From an uncultured Bacteroidota bacterium (lineage in GTDB: Bacteria > Bacteroidota > Bacteroidia > Bacteroidales > VadinHA17), in assembly GCA_903844815.1 (NCBI GenBank), contig CAIMVD010000046.1, positions 1 through 44,194 on the forward strand: DNA of 44,194 nucleotides. The letters run 5' to 3'. The notes beneath the pieces are model-generated. The model did no database searches. It was not told the origin of the DNA and saw only the letters and a program-made list of their open reading frames with translations. Made by a program: the position numbers and the translations under genes. How positions within the stretch are numbered: position 1 is the stretch's first letter; every line of letters begins with the position of its first letter. Below are positions 8,055 through 17,688 of the stretch, piece by piece.

Positions 8055-11000
8055 ATGAAAAGGTCAGCTACTATCATATTAATTCTGTTAATGATTTTCT
8101 CCTGTAAACCAGGGAAATATGAAAATGGTGAAATGAAAGAATTGTTTACATTATTGTCATCTTCGGGAACCAGGGTTGATTTTATTAATCAGCTGACGGA
8201 AAACGAGCAGTTTAATATGATACAATATCTGTACTTCAATAACGGAGCAGGGGTTGCGGCCGGGGACGTCAATAACGATGGACTGGCAGACCTGTACTTC
8301 ACCTCAAATCAAAATCCGAATAAATTATACCTCAACAAGGGGAATCTTGAATTCGAGGATATTACGGATAAGGCAGGAGTTGCAGGGAAAGGTGACTGGA
8401 AGACGGGCGTGACGATGGCTGATGTGAACGGGGATGGTCTTTTGGATATATATGTTTGCCAGTTAGGGAATTACAAGGTTGTTCACGGTAAGAACCAATT
8501 GTTCGTTAATCAGGGTGATCTTACCTTTAAAGAGGAGGCAGGCAATTACGGGCTTGATTTTCAGGGATTCTCTACTCAGGCAGCTTTTTTCGACTACGAT
8601 CTGGATGGAGACCTTGATATGTACCTCCTGAATCATTCAGTACATTCAGACCGCAGCTATGGCGCTTCAAATTTGCGTTACGAACATGATTCCCTGGCAG
8701 GTGACAGGTTATACAGAAATGATGCTCTTGACGGGAAACGGTTTTTCAGGGATGTTACTACTCAGGCAGGTATTTACAATAGTCAAATTGGGTTTGGGCT
8801 GGGAGTAAATATCAGCGATATCAACAATGATGGTTTTCCTGACATCTATATCTCGAATGATTTTCATGAAAATGATTATTTGTATTTCAATAACGGCAAT
8901 GGAACTTTTTCAGAGCGATTGACTGAATCAATTCAGCATACAAGCAGATCCTCGATGGGAAATGATGTTGGAGATATCAACAATGATGGCCTCCTGGATA
9001 TAATTGTACTTGATATGCTTCCGGAGGATGAAAAAATCCGGAAACAATCAGGGGGGGAAGATGATTATGAGCTTTTTAAGCTGAAACTTGAACATGGTTA
9101 TGGTAACCAGTTTGTGCGAAATACACTTCAGTTGAATTTAGGCGGAGGGGTGTTTAGCGAGATCGGCCGGTTGTCGGGCGTATTCGCTACCGACTGGAGC
9201 TGGTCCCCGTTATTTTGTGATGTGGATAATGATGGTTGGAAAGATCTTTTTATTACAAACGGTATCTACAGGCGAGCCAATGACCTTGAGTATGTTAAGT
9301 TCCTTACGAAGAATAGCTTTTTTACCTTAGAGAGCAATAAGAATGCTCCTGACAAGGATTTATATGAGAAAATGCCACTCTATCCAAACTATAATTATAT
9401 CTATAAAAACAACGGTGATCTCACATTTTCAAACATGGCAAAAGATTGGGGATTTAACACCCTGTCATATTCCAATGGCTCAGCTTATGCAGATCTTGAT
9501 AATGATGGAGATCTTGATCTTATTTCGAATAATATTAATGAGGAGGCGTATATATTCAGGAATAACGCTTCAACACAGAATGGCAACCATTTCCTGTCGG
9601 TAGCATTTAAGGGTAGCAGTTTAAACACTCATGGCATTGGAGCCCGTATTACCTTATATTACAATGGTCAGAAGCAGGTAGGTGAACAATTTCCCTCAAG
9701 GGGTTTTTTGTCTTCTTCCTCAGATGTTTTGCATTTTGGACTGGGAAGTGTCAGTTTAGTCGACTCTGTACTTGTACGCTGGCCTGATTTAACAGAACAA
9801 GTATTAAAAGATGTTCCTGCAGACAAGCTCATTACTTTAGAAGGAAAAAATGCATCGAAACCAGAAAAAGGAAATGCAGAGGACAAAGAGGGGCTGAAGT
9901 TTTTTTCACAGGCCCAGCTTCCGGGCATAGAGTACACACATGAGGAGGATCCTTACGATGAATACACGCTGGAACGACTTATTCCGCACAGTCTGATAAC
10001 AGAGGGACCAGCCCTGGCTGTTGCTGATTTAAACGGTGACAAGAGGGAAGATCTTTTTGTCGGCGGTGCAAAAGGACAGTTATCAATGATATTTTTTCAG
10101 CAAAATGACGGAACTTTCAAACCCTATGAAGCCCCTGTTTTTATAAAGGACCTTTACTCCGAAGACGTAGATGCTGAAGCTTTCGATGCAGACGGCGACA
10201 GTGATCTTGATATCTATATTGTCAGGGGTGGCAACGCAGTGATGGTTGGAAATCCTTTGCTTGATGACAGACTGCTTATTAACAATGGAAAAGGGGAATT
10301 TGCTGAGAGTGAAAAAGGATCATTGCCCTTTACGGCTAATAACGGATCCTGCGTCAGCCCGTGCGACTTTGACGGTGATGGTGATATTGATTTGTTTGTC
10401 GGCTCAAGATCAGTTCCGGGAATTTACGGATTGGATCCCAGTCAGTTGTTGCTTGAAAATGATGGCAATGGTCATTTTAAGGATGTGACGGATCTTAAAA
10501 TGAAAAACCAGAAAAAAATCGGGATGGTTACTGATGCCTGCTGGATGGATTACGACAGGGATGGCGATAATGACCTGATCCTGGTCGGTGAATGGATGAA
10601 GGTAAGCATTCTCAGAAATGACAAGGGATCTTTTACAGACGTAACTGACAAAACAGGCCTTGGCGAAACCTCCGGATGGTGGAATTGTATAAGTGCAGCT
10701 GACGTTGACGGTGATGGAGATATGGATTTAATAGGAGGGAATTTAGGACTGAATTCAATGCTTAAGGCTTCCGTAAAGGAACCTGTCGAAATGTACCTGA
10801 ATGATTTCGATAATAATGGATCACTCGATCAGATAATCTGTTCATTTCAGGATGGAATCAGTTACCCCGTGGCTTCTCCCGATGAGATGATAAGCCAAAT
10901 GCCTTTTCTGGGAAAGAAGTTCCCAAACTATTCCGATTTCGGCGGCAAGACTGTGGAGGATATCTTTGGTAAAGGTGCAATTATCAAGGCCGAAATAAAA

Positions 11001-11381
11001 AGAGCAGAACTGTTTGAAAGTTGCATATTCCTGAACAAAGGGGATGGCACATTCGAAATTAAGAAACTGCCAGTGTTAGCCCAGGTTTCTCCTGTCCGCG
11101 ATATTCTGGCCAGTGATTTTAATCAGGACGGAAAGACTGATCTGGTACTGGTTGGAAACGAATACGGCATAAGGCCATCGATGGGGCGATATGATGCAAG
11201 TTACGGCTGGTGCCTGCTGGGTGATACCGGTAAAGGTTTCAAACCATTGATGCCTGCCATAAGCGGTCTTAAAATAAAAGGAGATGCAAGAAGAATACTC
11301 CCCATCGATGTTCTTGGAAAACATTATCTGGTTGGTGCCGTAAATAACGGCGACCTCCAGATATTTGAGCAGTTAAAGTGA
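8055..11381 (+). CDS. giant FG-GAP/VCBS repeat lipoprotein with ASPIC/UnbV domain (CRTAC1-like)
   Basis: This is an 1108-residue predicted surface lipoprotein of unknown function. The signal peptide ends in the lipobox IFSC, with Cys17 as lipid-attachment site. An N-terminal block (about 66-500) and a C-terminal block (about 650-1035) carry at least fourteen calcium-loop motifs of the DxDxDG type, for example DVNNDG at 71, DLDNDGDLD at 480 and DFDGDGDID at 771. They suggest two beta-propellers. Between them an ASPIC/UnbV segment lies at about 527-596 (GIGARITLY, RGFLSSSSDVLHFGLG, VRWPD). The family is often labelled RNA-binding or CRTAC1, without evidence that I know for this type. Position between SusC/SusD loci and two paralogues in the window suggest a role in glycan binding or processing at the outer membrane, but that is inference. 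Confidence 0.9.
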   Translation: MKRSATIILILLMIFSCKPGKYENGEMKELFTLLSSSGTRVDFINQLTENEQFNMIQYLYFNNGAGVAAGDVNNDGLADLYFTSNQNPNKLYLNKGNLEFEDITDKAGVAGKGDWKTGVTMADVNGDGLLDIYVCQLGNYKVVHGKNQLFVNQGDLTFKEEAGNYGLDFQGFSTQAAFFDYDLDGDLDMYLLNHSVHSDRSYGASNLRYEHDSLAGDRLYRNDALDGKRFFRDVTTQAGIYNSQIGFGLGVNISDINNDGFPDIYISNDFHENDYLYFNNGNGTFSERLTESIQHTSRSSMGNDVGDINNDGLLDIIVLDMLPEDEKIRKQSGGEDDYELFKLKLEHGYGNQFVRNTLQLNLGGGVFSEIGRLSGVFATDWSWSPLFCDVDNDGWKDLFITNGIYRRANDLEYVKFLTKNSFFTLESNKNAPDKDLYEKMPLYPNYNYIYKNNGDLTFSNMAKDWGFNTLSYSNGSAYADLDNDGDLDLISNNINEEAYIFRNNASTQNGNHFLSVAFKGSSLNTHGIGARITLYYNGQKQVGEQFPSRGFLSSSSDVLHFGLGSVSLVDSVLVRWPDLTEQVLKDVPADKLITLEGKNASKPEKGNAEDKEGLKFFSQAQLPGIEYTHEEDPYDEYTLERLIPHSLITEGPALAVADLNGDKREDLFVGGAKGQLSMIFFQQNDGTFKPYEAPVFIKDLYSEDVDAEAFDADGDSDLDIYIVRGGNAVMVGNPLLDDRLLINNGKGEFAESEKGSLPFTANNGSCVSPCDFDGDGDIDLFVGSRSVPGIYGLDPSQLLLENDGNGHFKDVTDLKMKNQKKIGMVTDACWMDYDRDGDNDLILVGEWMKVSILRNDKGSFTDVTDKTGLGETSGWWNCISAADVDGDGDMDLIGGNLGLNSMLKASVKEPVEMYLNDFDNNGSLDQIICSFQDGISYPVASPDEMISQMPFLGKKFPNYSDFGGKTVEDIFGKGAIIKAEIKRAELFESCIFLNKGDGTFEIKKLPVLAQVSPVRDILASDFNQDGKTDLVLVGNEYGIRPSMGRYDASYGWCLLGDTGKGFKPLMPAISGLKIKGDARRILPIDVLGKHYLVGAVNNGDLQIFEQLK

Positions 11382-11382
11382 C

Positions 11383-11625
11383 CTATTCAAGCTTATAGAC
11401 AGCGGCCGATACTGGTGGCAGCAGAATTGTGTCAGTCCCTTTCTTGCCTGGTTTGTAAGTACTTTTCGGATTATTCCCGATAGTTAATATAGCTTTGCCC
11501 GTTCCCTGCGAAGAAATAACTGCCTCCACTTTTTTGTCGGAGGGATTAATTGCGATTATATATTTTTCACCTGCAGCCGAGCGCATGAAAATCAAGGGAT
11601 AAGGTTTGTTAACGTCGCTTATTTG
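11383..11625 (-). pseudogene. 3' remnant of a GH13-type amylase/trehalose-synthase-like gene
   Basis: An open frame of about 80 residues starts directly after an in-frame stop (11626-11628) and ends 1 bp from the convergent FG-GAP gene. The peptide contains PYPLIFMRSAAGEKYIIAIN, NPSDKKVEA and a final LLPPVSAAVYKLE. This resembles the small beta-sandwich C-terminal domain of alpha-amylase-family enzymes, where a 'YPLVY-R--G-EK-LIAVNPS' strand pair and a '-LPP-S-AVY-L' end are usual. The catalytic barrel is absent and the only possible start is TTG at 11595. The adjoining palindromic repeat (11654-11814) occupies the place of the missing upstream part. I read it as a truncated gene, though a very small independent protein is not excluded. 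Confidence 0.5.
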
Positions 11626-11653
11626 TTATCTGATTGGTTCGGACAAAACGAAA

Positions 11654-11814
11654 GGAGGCTGTTTTAAAAGTCCTCTGTGGATCTCTGTGATCCTCTGTGA
11701 TCCTCTGTGATCTCTGTGTAAGTTCTTACTTAGTTGTTACACAGAGTTACACAGAGATCCACAGAGTCACACAGAGAAAAACAAAATGTAATTTTTGACT
11801 TTTAAACAACCTCC
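11654..11814. repeat. 161-bp imperfect palindrome with CTCTGTGATC tandem units
   Basis: The outer arms (GGAGGCTGTTTTAAAAGTC and its near-complement ending at 11814) enclose inner arms built from repeated CTCTGTG / CACAGAG units. On the left, about 11671-11720, a 10-bp CTCTGTGATC unit repeats several times in tandem. The centre is near 11734 (GTGTAA ... TTACAC). The element sits between the end of the SusD-associated lipoprotein gene and the GH13 remnant. It could fold into a long hairpin and end transcription from both sides. Confidence 0.8.
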
Positions 11815-11838
11815 GTTTCTAATTACCGGAATTATTGA

Positions 11839-12642
11839 CTATGGATTCCTTGTGAAGGTAAACTTATAAGTTCCCTGGCTCCCGTATGCCCCAAGAGAGA
11901 TATCAAAGTTCATAATGTACGAACCTTCACATGAACTGTATACACCGTTGCCTGAGTATGAAATAGCTCCATAGCCCCAGGCATCGGACGCCACGGCCTC
12001 ATTTGGAACAGTAACATTAAAGGTACCCGGATTTATATACATTACCAGGGGGCCAAGATCTTCCACAAGACCTTCTATCTCCTCAAGACCTCTCACATAT
12101 ATTTTATACGGATCGGAGGCATCAGCGGTCAGTGTAATATTTCCCTCTGAATTCCAGTCAGGTGATAAAGAATGATAGCTGCCGGCAGCAAGATCGGACC
12201 TGTATGCACATGCAACAGGAACAAACAGTGAAGCAATTGATCGGGTTGTTATTCCATTGGCAAGCGTTAATAGTTCAACGGTGAATACATCACCGTTTTT
12301 AATTGTATTCAGCTGAATGCCTAGCTTTTGAGCTATGTCAGAAGAGAGGATCTTTACAGTTGCAGGGAATGTGGTTACCTCTTTCAGGACTATCCTTTCG
12401 TAGTTATCCTGGTATGAACCTACAACTGAAATTTTCTCCACCATTGTTCCTTCGGGTATCGTTATTTTGAATTCGATATATGAGTTCTCAAGATCCTTTG
12501 AATCAAAGATCCCCGGATTGACATCAGTAAGGGCTGGCACAACAGCGATTCCCCTCCGGCCTGCCGGGTCGGGTAATTTATCACAACCTGAAATGATCAT
12601 TATAAGTATAACGATCAGGCTTGTTTTCTTTATATTTTGCAT
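11839..12642 (-). CDS. SusD-associated surface lipoprotein, unrecognised family
   Basis: A 267-residue lipoprotein with signal peptide and lipobox IISGC (Cys20). I recognise no catalytic motif; the sequence is rich in beta-strand patterns and ends in an aromatic/basic strand (YKFTFTRNP). It is the third gene of the SusC-SusD operon, 35 bp after the SusD stop. In such operons this slot usually encodes a surface glycan-binding protein of the SusE/SusF or SGBP kind, which is the role I infer. Its small size suggests one or two immunoglobulin-like beta domains. Confidence 0.75.
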   Translation of the reverse strand: MQNIKKTSLIVILIMIISGCDKLPDPAGRRGIAVVPALTDVNPGIFDSKDLENSYIEFKITIPEGTMVEKISVVGSYQDNYERIVLKEVTTFPATVKILSSDIAQKLGIQLNTIKNGDVFTVELLTLANGITTRSIASLFVPVACAYRSDLAAGSYHSLSPDWNSEGNITLTADASDPYKIYVRGLEEIEGLVEDLGPLVMYINPGTFNVTVPNEAVASDAWGYGAISYSGNGVYSSCEGSYIMNFDISLGAYGSQGTYKFTFTRNP

Positions 12643-12677
12643 CTTTTGGTAGTTTTATTGTTAAAAATTAAGAAAGC

Positions 12678-14123
12678 TTAACGTGTGCCTCCGGCCCACA
12701 TCACATTTTCGGAATAGACATAGGTTCCATCACCATAGGCTTCCCGGATATTCACGTTAGTAGTCTGATCTTCGGAGCCATACGAAAATCGCAACGGGAA
12801 TCTGTTTGTATTCAGAGGGTTAACCAGGTTGACAACATTGTTGCCCATTGCTTTTAATCTCCTGTAATCGTTATATGCTTCTATTGCCTCCTCTTCATAA
12901 AATGCGATGTACTTCTGATTCATTACCTCCGACAGAGGATCGGCCGTGAATTTTGACCTGACAACTGTTTTGAAATAATTAAGGGCATCGGAGGCATTCA
13001 GTCCGATATTTGTTTTGCTGAAGGCTGCAGTGACAGCTTTTCGTAATGAGGTATCTGCCAGTGCCAGATTGCCATTCCTTACATATGCTTCTGCCTTGAG
13101 AAACTCAATTTCATGATAACTTAAGAGATAGGTAGGGGCAGTAGCAATACTGATGGCAGAAACCGAATATGAGCTTTGAACCTGGTTTGCCATGCCATTT
13201 GGTGCAAAAACCAATTCTCCCCCGACATCGGGATGTGCCCTGAAGAAAACGTTATCGCGGGGATCACTCCTTGCAACCAGCTTTTCATGCAGGCTTTGAC
13301 TTGCCCCATAATAATCGCGGTCGCGGAACATGCAGAAGAAGGGACTCTGAGTGGTACTTCCGTTATAAGCAAAGAGCGCCTGTTGGCTGGCAGAAGTGAA
13401 GGACTGGTTGGCAAAATTGATAACATCAGTATATCCAGGTTTCTTTAATGATAAACGCATTGTATAGCGCGCTTTCAGTCCAAAGGCGAACTTTTTCCAT
13501 AGTTCGTTATTTCCGGCATAAATAAGATCCTGGTTTGCAAGCGAAGGATATATTGTTTCCTTGTCAAGATTGGCAATCGCATCGTCAAGCAGACTAAAGA
13601 TATCATTGTATATGGCTTCCTGTTTATCAAGTACAGGAGTGAAGATTACACCGGGCTTGAGAGCCTCTTTCCAGGGAATATCACCCATTACATCGGTCAG
13701 AATCGCGAGGTTATAGGCAGTGAGAATCTGGGCAATTCCGAGAGTATGGTTATTGCCCTCTTCAGAGCCGCCTGTGGAACATTTATCCCTTATAAGCTTC
13801 AGGGCATAAAGATTCCCGTAGGTCGCATCCCAAGAATTATTGTAGGTAGATGAACTTGAAGGCTGAGTTGACCTTATATCAGCATTATAGAACTGGCCCC
13901 ATGTTCCGGTATTGTGTTCAACGTAAATTGATGCATAAAAGGCAAAGTCACCACCGGTAACAGAGAAAGCACTTGCGGTCATGGCATCACTTATTATCAG
14001 TCGCGATGAAATATCGCCCGGGTTATTTACATCCCTGTTGATCTCTTCCATAACCGACTCCGAGCATGATAAGAGTGAAATGGCCTGGACTGCTGTAAAC
14101 AATAAATATATAAATTTTCTCAT
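12678..14123 (-). CDS. SusD/RagB-like outer-membrane lipoprotein (SusD-like type 2)
   Basis: A 481-residue lipoprotein (lipobox ISLLSC, Cys20) of the divergent SusD branch that starts with an NxxVNNPGDI-like segment after the lipid anchor and contains NNSWDATYGNLYALKLI in its first TPR-like region and a YHEIEFLKAEAYVRNG helix near residue 330. It would form the surface lid of the SusC encoded 11 bp upstream. The difference from the other two SusD proteins of the window points to a different ligand class, but the ligand is unknown. Confidence 0.9.
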   Translation of the reverse strand: MRKFIYLLFTAVQAISLLSCSESVMEEINRDVNNPGDISSRLIISDAMTASAFSVTGGDFAFYASIYVEHNTGTWGQFYNADIRSTQPSSSSTYNNSWDATYGNLYALKLIRDKCSTGGSEEGNNHTLGIAQILTAYNLAILTDVMGDIPWKEALKPGVIFTPVLDKQEAIYNDIFSLLDDAIANLDKETIYPSLANQDLIYAGNNELWKKFAFGLKARYTMRLSLKKPGYTDVINFANQSFTSASQQALFAYNGSTTQSPFFCMFRDRDYYGASQSLHEKLVARSDPRDNVFFRAHPDVGGELVFAPNGMANQVQSSYSVSAISIATAPTYLLSYHEIEFLKAEAYVRNGNLALADTSLRKAVTAAFSKTNIGLNASDALNYFKTVVRSKFTADPLSEVMNQKYIAFYEEEAIEAYNDYRRLKAMGNNVVNLVNPLNTNRFPLRFSYGSEDQTTNVNIREAYGDGTYVYSENVMWAGGTR

Positions 14124-14134
14124 GATTCTTTATA

Positions 14135-17100
14135 TTAGAAGGTTAAGTCAAGATTAAGGCCAAAGCTTGTTGTCTGGGGCACCGTGAACCTTTCGAATGC
14201 CCCGCCCATATTTGTATTCCCCTGGCTTGATTCGGGATCCAGATTCGGAAGAGCTGTCCAGATGAGAATATTTCTGGCGAAAACTGAGATCCCCAGATCA
14301 ACTTTCCCGAATATCTTCTTAGCTGTCTGATATTTGAGGGAGAGTTCCCTAAGCTTGACAAATGAATTATCGTAGATGTAATACTCATCAATATTTGTAA
14401 GCACATTTGTATGAAGATTTTGCAGCGCATATGGATCATTGGGGCCACCCCTTGCTATATCATTGGGTGTGCCGTCGCGTTTGACACCATCGTAAATGAA
14501 AGTGGATTCACGATCCTCAGTCTTCTTCGACAACCCGTAATAGTCAAGCATCCCGTTGCTGCCACTGTACATTTTCCCTCCCTGTTTCCATTCAAGCAGG
14601 GCATTCAACGATAAACTCCTGTAAGAAATGCTTGAACCTCCACCCAGGATGAAGTCGGGTGATACCTTCCCTATAACAGCCGGTTCGCCTGTAAGGGGGA
14701 ATCCGTAATTCGGAGAGGATGGGTCGTCTTCAACAACTATTTTCCCTTCATCGTTTCGCAGAAATGAATCCCCGTAAATGACCGGGTACGTATCTCCAAT
14801 ACTGGCCCGAACCTGGGGCGTTGAATAACCTCCGATAAAAATGTTTTCAACTCCCTGTGCAAGCTCATCAACATAGTTATCAATTTTCGAAAAATTGAAA
14901 TTAATATCCCATCTCAGATTCCTGGTTTCAAGAGGCGTTAAATACAGTATCACTTCATTGCTGACTGTGTGGACCTTTCCGCCGTTCATAACCAGGGCCC
15001 TTATTCCTGTTGAACCTGCAAGCGGCACCGAGAAGATTTGATTTATTACATTCTGGCGTGAGAAGGTATAGTCGATACCCAGACGGTTCCTGAAGAACTT
15101 TAATTCAACTCCTGTTTCATATGATTTTGTATTCTGAGGTACCAGCTTAGGGTCATACTGAATATTGTTAGGTATGTATGAATTTATTCCGCCGATTGGA
15201 TACTGGATAGGGGATCCCGTCCACCAGCCACCTGAATAATCGGGAGTAGTGTAGTAGTTATTAACATATTCTCCTGCCTGCCCTACTTCAGCATATGAAA
15301 GACGGATTTTAGCAAATGAGATCCAGTTAATATTTTTTACAGTGTTCAGTTCAGATGCCATAAAGCTGAAAGCAGCAGAGGGGTAAAAGAATGACCTGTT
15401 TTTCGGCGGCATTGTAGATACAACATCATTTCTTCCTGTTGCAGTAAGGAAGATTAATGATTTCCACTGAAGGGTCATGCTTCCGAAGGTGCCGACTGTC
15501 CTGTTTCGTTTCTGAGATTCATTGGCAGTTACAATATTTGCATTCCTGATATGTGCCCAACCTCCGAAATTGAATTGTTCTCCATGTTCCGAATAGGTCT
15601 TCAGACTGTTTTGGTCGAATTCATTGCCTATCATCGCTCCGAAGGTCAGATCATTGGCGATATCCCAGCCGAAGTTTGCAGTAAAGAGCGAATTAACAGT
15701 AAATGAGGTGATTCCGTAGTTGTCTATCATCCCTGTTGAACCTGCATGCCCATACTCAAATATGTCCTGGAAATTTGTTGTGTAAGCATCCGCACCAATC
15801 TGGTATCGTAGTTTAAGATCTGTTTTTTCACTCAGCTTACCCTGGTAGCTAATATGGCCGTTACCGAAAAATCGGTCAGTCTTTTCCTTGAATACTGTAT
15901 GTTTTGCCGACCAGTAGGGGTTGTCCCAGCTGCCTCCGCGATAGTAGATCTGAGAATAAGTATCGCCCGGACTATTGGAAGGATAATCCCTCAGATTATA
16001 GGATAACGGAGCCCCCAAAACACCTGCCAGGGCAGCGTCATTGGCCGTGGGCAGCTTATTGATGTCGGTTTTAGAGAAGTTGGTATTAAATCCGGTTGTA
16101 AAATTCTTCCCTAATTTCCTCTCAGCAGATGCCTTCCCGTTCCAGCGATTCATGCCGGATGCGAGAGCTATTCCTGATTGCGTTGTCTGACTGAAGCCAA
16201 GTGCATAATTGCCACTCTCCACCGCCTGACTTACAAGGATGTTATTGGTTGAGGAATATCCGGTCCTGAAATATCTTTTCCAGTTATTAAAAATCTGTGG
16301 AGTAACCCATGGATCACCGGCCTGACCGGCTTCAATCTGCGGAACATAAATCATGCCGGGATGACCGTTGGAATTGCCTCCGTAAGTCGCATCATCTGGC
16401 AGATCAACGATTTTTGGGCCCCATGACAGTGAAGAGTTAGGAACATAATTACCACTGGTTCCCTGGGCGTAGGTAGTCTGGTAATCAGGTGTACGGGAAA
16501 CTCTTGAAAATGCGCTGGTATGTGATATTGATATGACTGGTTTCCCAAGGACATTGTTTCTTCCGCTTTTTGTCGTGATTAATATAACCCCGTTTGATGC
16601 GCGGATTCCGTAGAGTGCTGATGCAGCCTGACCTTTAAGGATGTTGACACTTTCAATATCGGCAGGATTTATATCTACCGCACGGTTGGAAATGTCAGAT
16701 CCTGTTACCCCGTCTCCCGCAACTGAAAAGTCTCCGTTCGTCCCGGACTGAATATCTGATGTGGAGGCAACAGGCATTCCATCAACAACATAGAGAGGCG
16801 TATTATTCCCTGTAAAAGACCGTGCTCCGCGGATCACAATTTGTGAGGAAGCACCCGGCATACCGCTTGAAGGCTTAATATCCACACCGGAGATCTTCCC
16901 CTGGATAGCACTTGCAAAGTCGGTATTACCCGTGCGCTTTAGAACATCATCCTTAACATCCTGGACAGAATATCCGACAGCTTTTTTCTCCCTCGATACC
17001 CCTAAAGCAGTGACCACCACTTCTTCAAGACCCATAAGATCGGGTTCCAGTACTGCGTCAATTACCGTACGGTTGCCTATCTCAACTTCAAGCTTTTTCA

Positions 17101-17335
17101 TTCCGATATATGAAAAAACAAGAGTAACAGCATTGCCTGGTACAACAAGCAGATACTTTCCATTCAGGTCGGTATTGATCCCAACTGTAGTGCCTTTCAC
17201 TGCAATAGAAGCGCCTGTCAGGGCTCCTTCTCCAGGAACCGAGGAAGTGACGGTTCCGGATATTGTCTTTTGCTGAGCTTTGGCATCCACCATAAACCCG
17301 CAAAAAAACATGAACAATACTAGAATTTTTCTCAT
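14135..17335 (-). CDS. SusC/RagA family TonB-dependent outer-membrane transporter
   Basis: A 1066-residue SusC-type importer. A signal peptide (residues 1-20, ending AKAQ) is followed by a carboxypeptidase-regulatory-like domain (SGTVTSSVPGEGALTGASIA), the TonB-box-like EEVVVTALGVSREKKAVGYS, the plug (NTPLYVVDGMPVAS, NILKGQAASALYGIRASNGV) and a barrel ending in FGLNLDLTF. The TALGVSREKKA variant is the one that commonly pairs with SusD-like type 2 proteins, in agreement with the downstream gene. The upstream 520-bp gap contains no obvious TAnnTTTG box for it. Confidence 0.95.
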   Translation of the reverse strand: MRKILVLFMFFCGFMVDAKAQQKTISGTVTSSVPGEGALTGASIAVKGTTVGINTDLNGKYLLVVPGNAVTLVFSYIGMKKLEVEIGNRTVIDAVLEPDLMGLEEVVVTALGVSREKKAVGYSVQDVKDDVLKRTGNTDFASAIQGKISGVDIKPSSGMPGASSQIVIRGARSFTGNNTPLYVVDGMPVASTSDIQSGTNGDFSVAGDGVTGSDISNRAVDINPADIESVNILKGQAASALYGIRASNGVILITTKSGRNNVLGKPVISISHTSAFSRVSRTPDYQTTYAQGTSGNYVPNSSLSWGPKIVDLPDDATYGGNSNGHPGMIYVPQIEAGQAGDPWVTPQIFNNWKRYFRTGYSSTNNILVSQAVESGNYALGFSQTTQSGIALASGMNRWNGKASAERKLGKNFTTGFNTNFSKTDINKLPTANDAALAGVLGAPLSYNLRDYPSNSPGDTYSQIYYRGGSWDNPYWSAKHTVFKEKTDRFFGNGHISYQGKLSEKTDLKLRYQIGADAYTTNFQDIFEYGHAGSTGMIDNYGITSFTVNSLFTANFGWDIANDLTFGAMIGNEFDQNSLKTYSEHGEQFNFGGWAHIRNANIVTANESQKRNRTVGTFGSMTLQWKSLIFLTATGRNDVVSTMPPKNRSFFYPSAAFSFMASELNTVKNINWISFAKIRLSYAEVGQAGEYVNNYYTTPDYSGGWWTGSPIQYPIGGINSYIPNNIQYDPKLVPQNTKSYETGVELKFFRNRLGIDYTFSRQNVINQIFSVPLAGSTGIRALVMNGGKVHTVSNEVILYLTPLETRNLRWDINFNFSKIDNYVDELAQGVENIFIGGYSTPQVRASIGDTYPVIYGDSFLRNDEGKIVVEDDPSSPNYGFPLTGEPAVIGKVSPDFILGGGSSISYRSLSLNALLEWKQGGKMYSGSNGMLDYYGLSKKTEDRESTFIYDGVKRDGTPNDIARGGPNDPYALQNLHTNVLTNIDEYYIYDNSFVKLRELSLKYQTAKKIFGKVDLGISVFARNILIWTALPNLDPESSQGNTNMGGAFERFTVPQTTSFGLNLDLTF

Positions 17336-17480
17336 AGGAGTTAGTTTAAGTAAAAAATATATTAATAGTCGATGTCTGCTTTTAATTATTTAAAAAAACT
17401 ATGACATCGCTTTAAAAAATTAAGTTATTAAACTATATGCACTTTCATTATGTCAGTTTCCGGATTGTACAAATGAGTTG

Positions 17481-17630
17481 ATGAATGGCTTAAATCGGGA
17501 AACGGTTTACCCGTTAACGGTCTGTAAGAAAGTAATGCACCAGACGGCACTTAAAAAGATTAAATTGAATCTTCATTCAGATGACGGATTGACTGATGAT
17601 CATCACGGTGAGCATCATCATAGCCACTAA
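17481..17630 (+). CDS. possible small protein with histidine-rich tail
   Basis: A 49-residue open frame (ATG 17481, TAA 17628-17630) lies in the 520-bp gap upstream of the esterase. Its frame is open further upstream to a TAA near 17430. The middle is Lys/Leu-rich (ALKKIKLNLH) and the tail DDHHGEHHHSH could bind metal ions such as zinc or nickel. I recognise no family. It may be the conserved 3' end of a lost gene or a real small protein. No good promoter or ribosome site decides this. Confidence 0.25.
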   Translation: MNGLNRETVYPLTVCKKVMHQTALKKIKLNLHSDDGLTDDHHGEHHHSH

Positions 17631-17688
17631 GATTTTTAAACAAAAGACAATTTTAAAATTTCGGGGTTGCCTAAAAGTTGAAATCCAT

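Noticed and set aside
11671-11780. CRISPR-like short repeats
   Set aside because: The 10-bp units are contiguous without unique spacers and form the arms of a palindrome; no cas genes are present.
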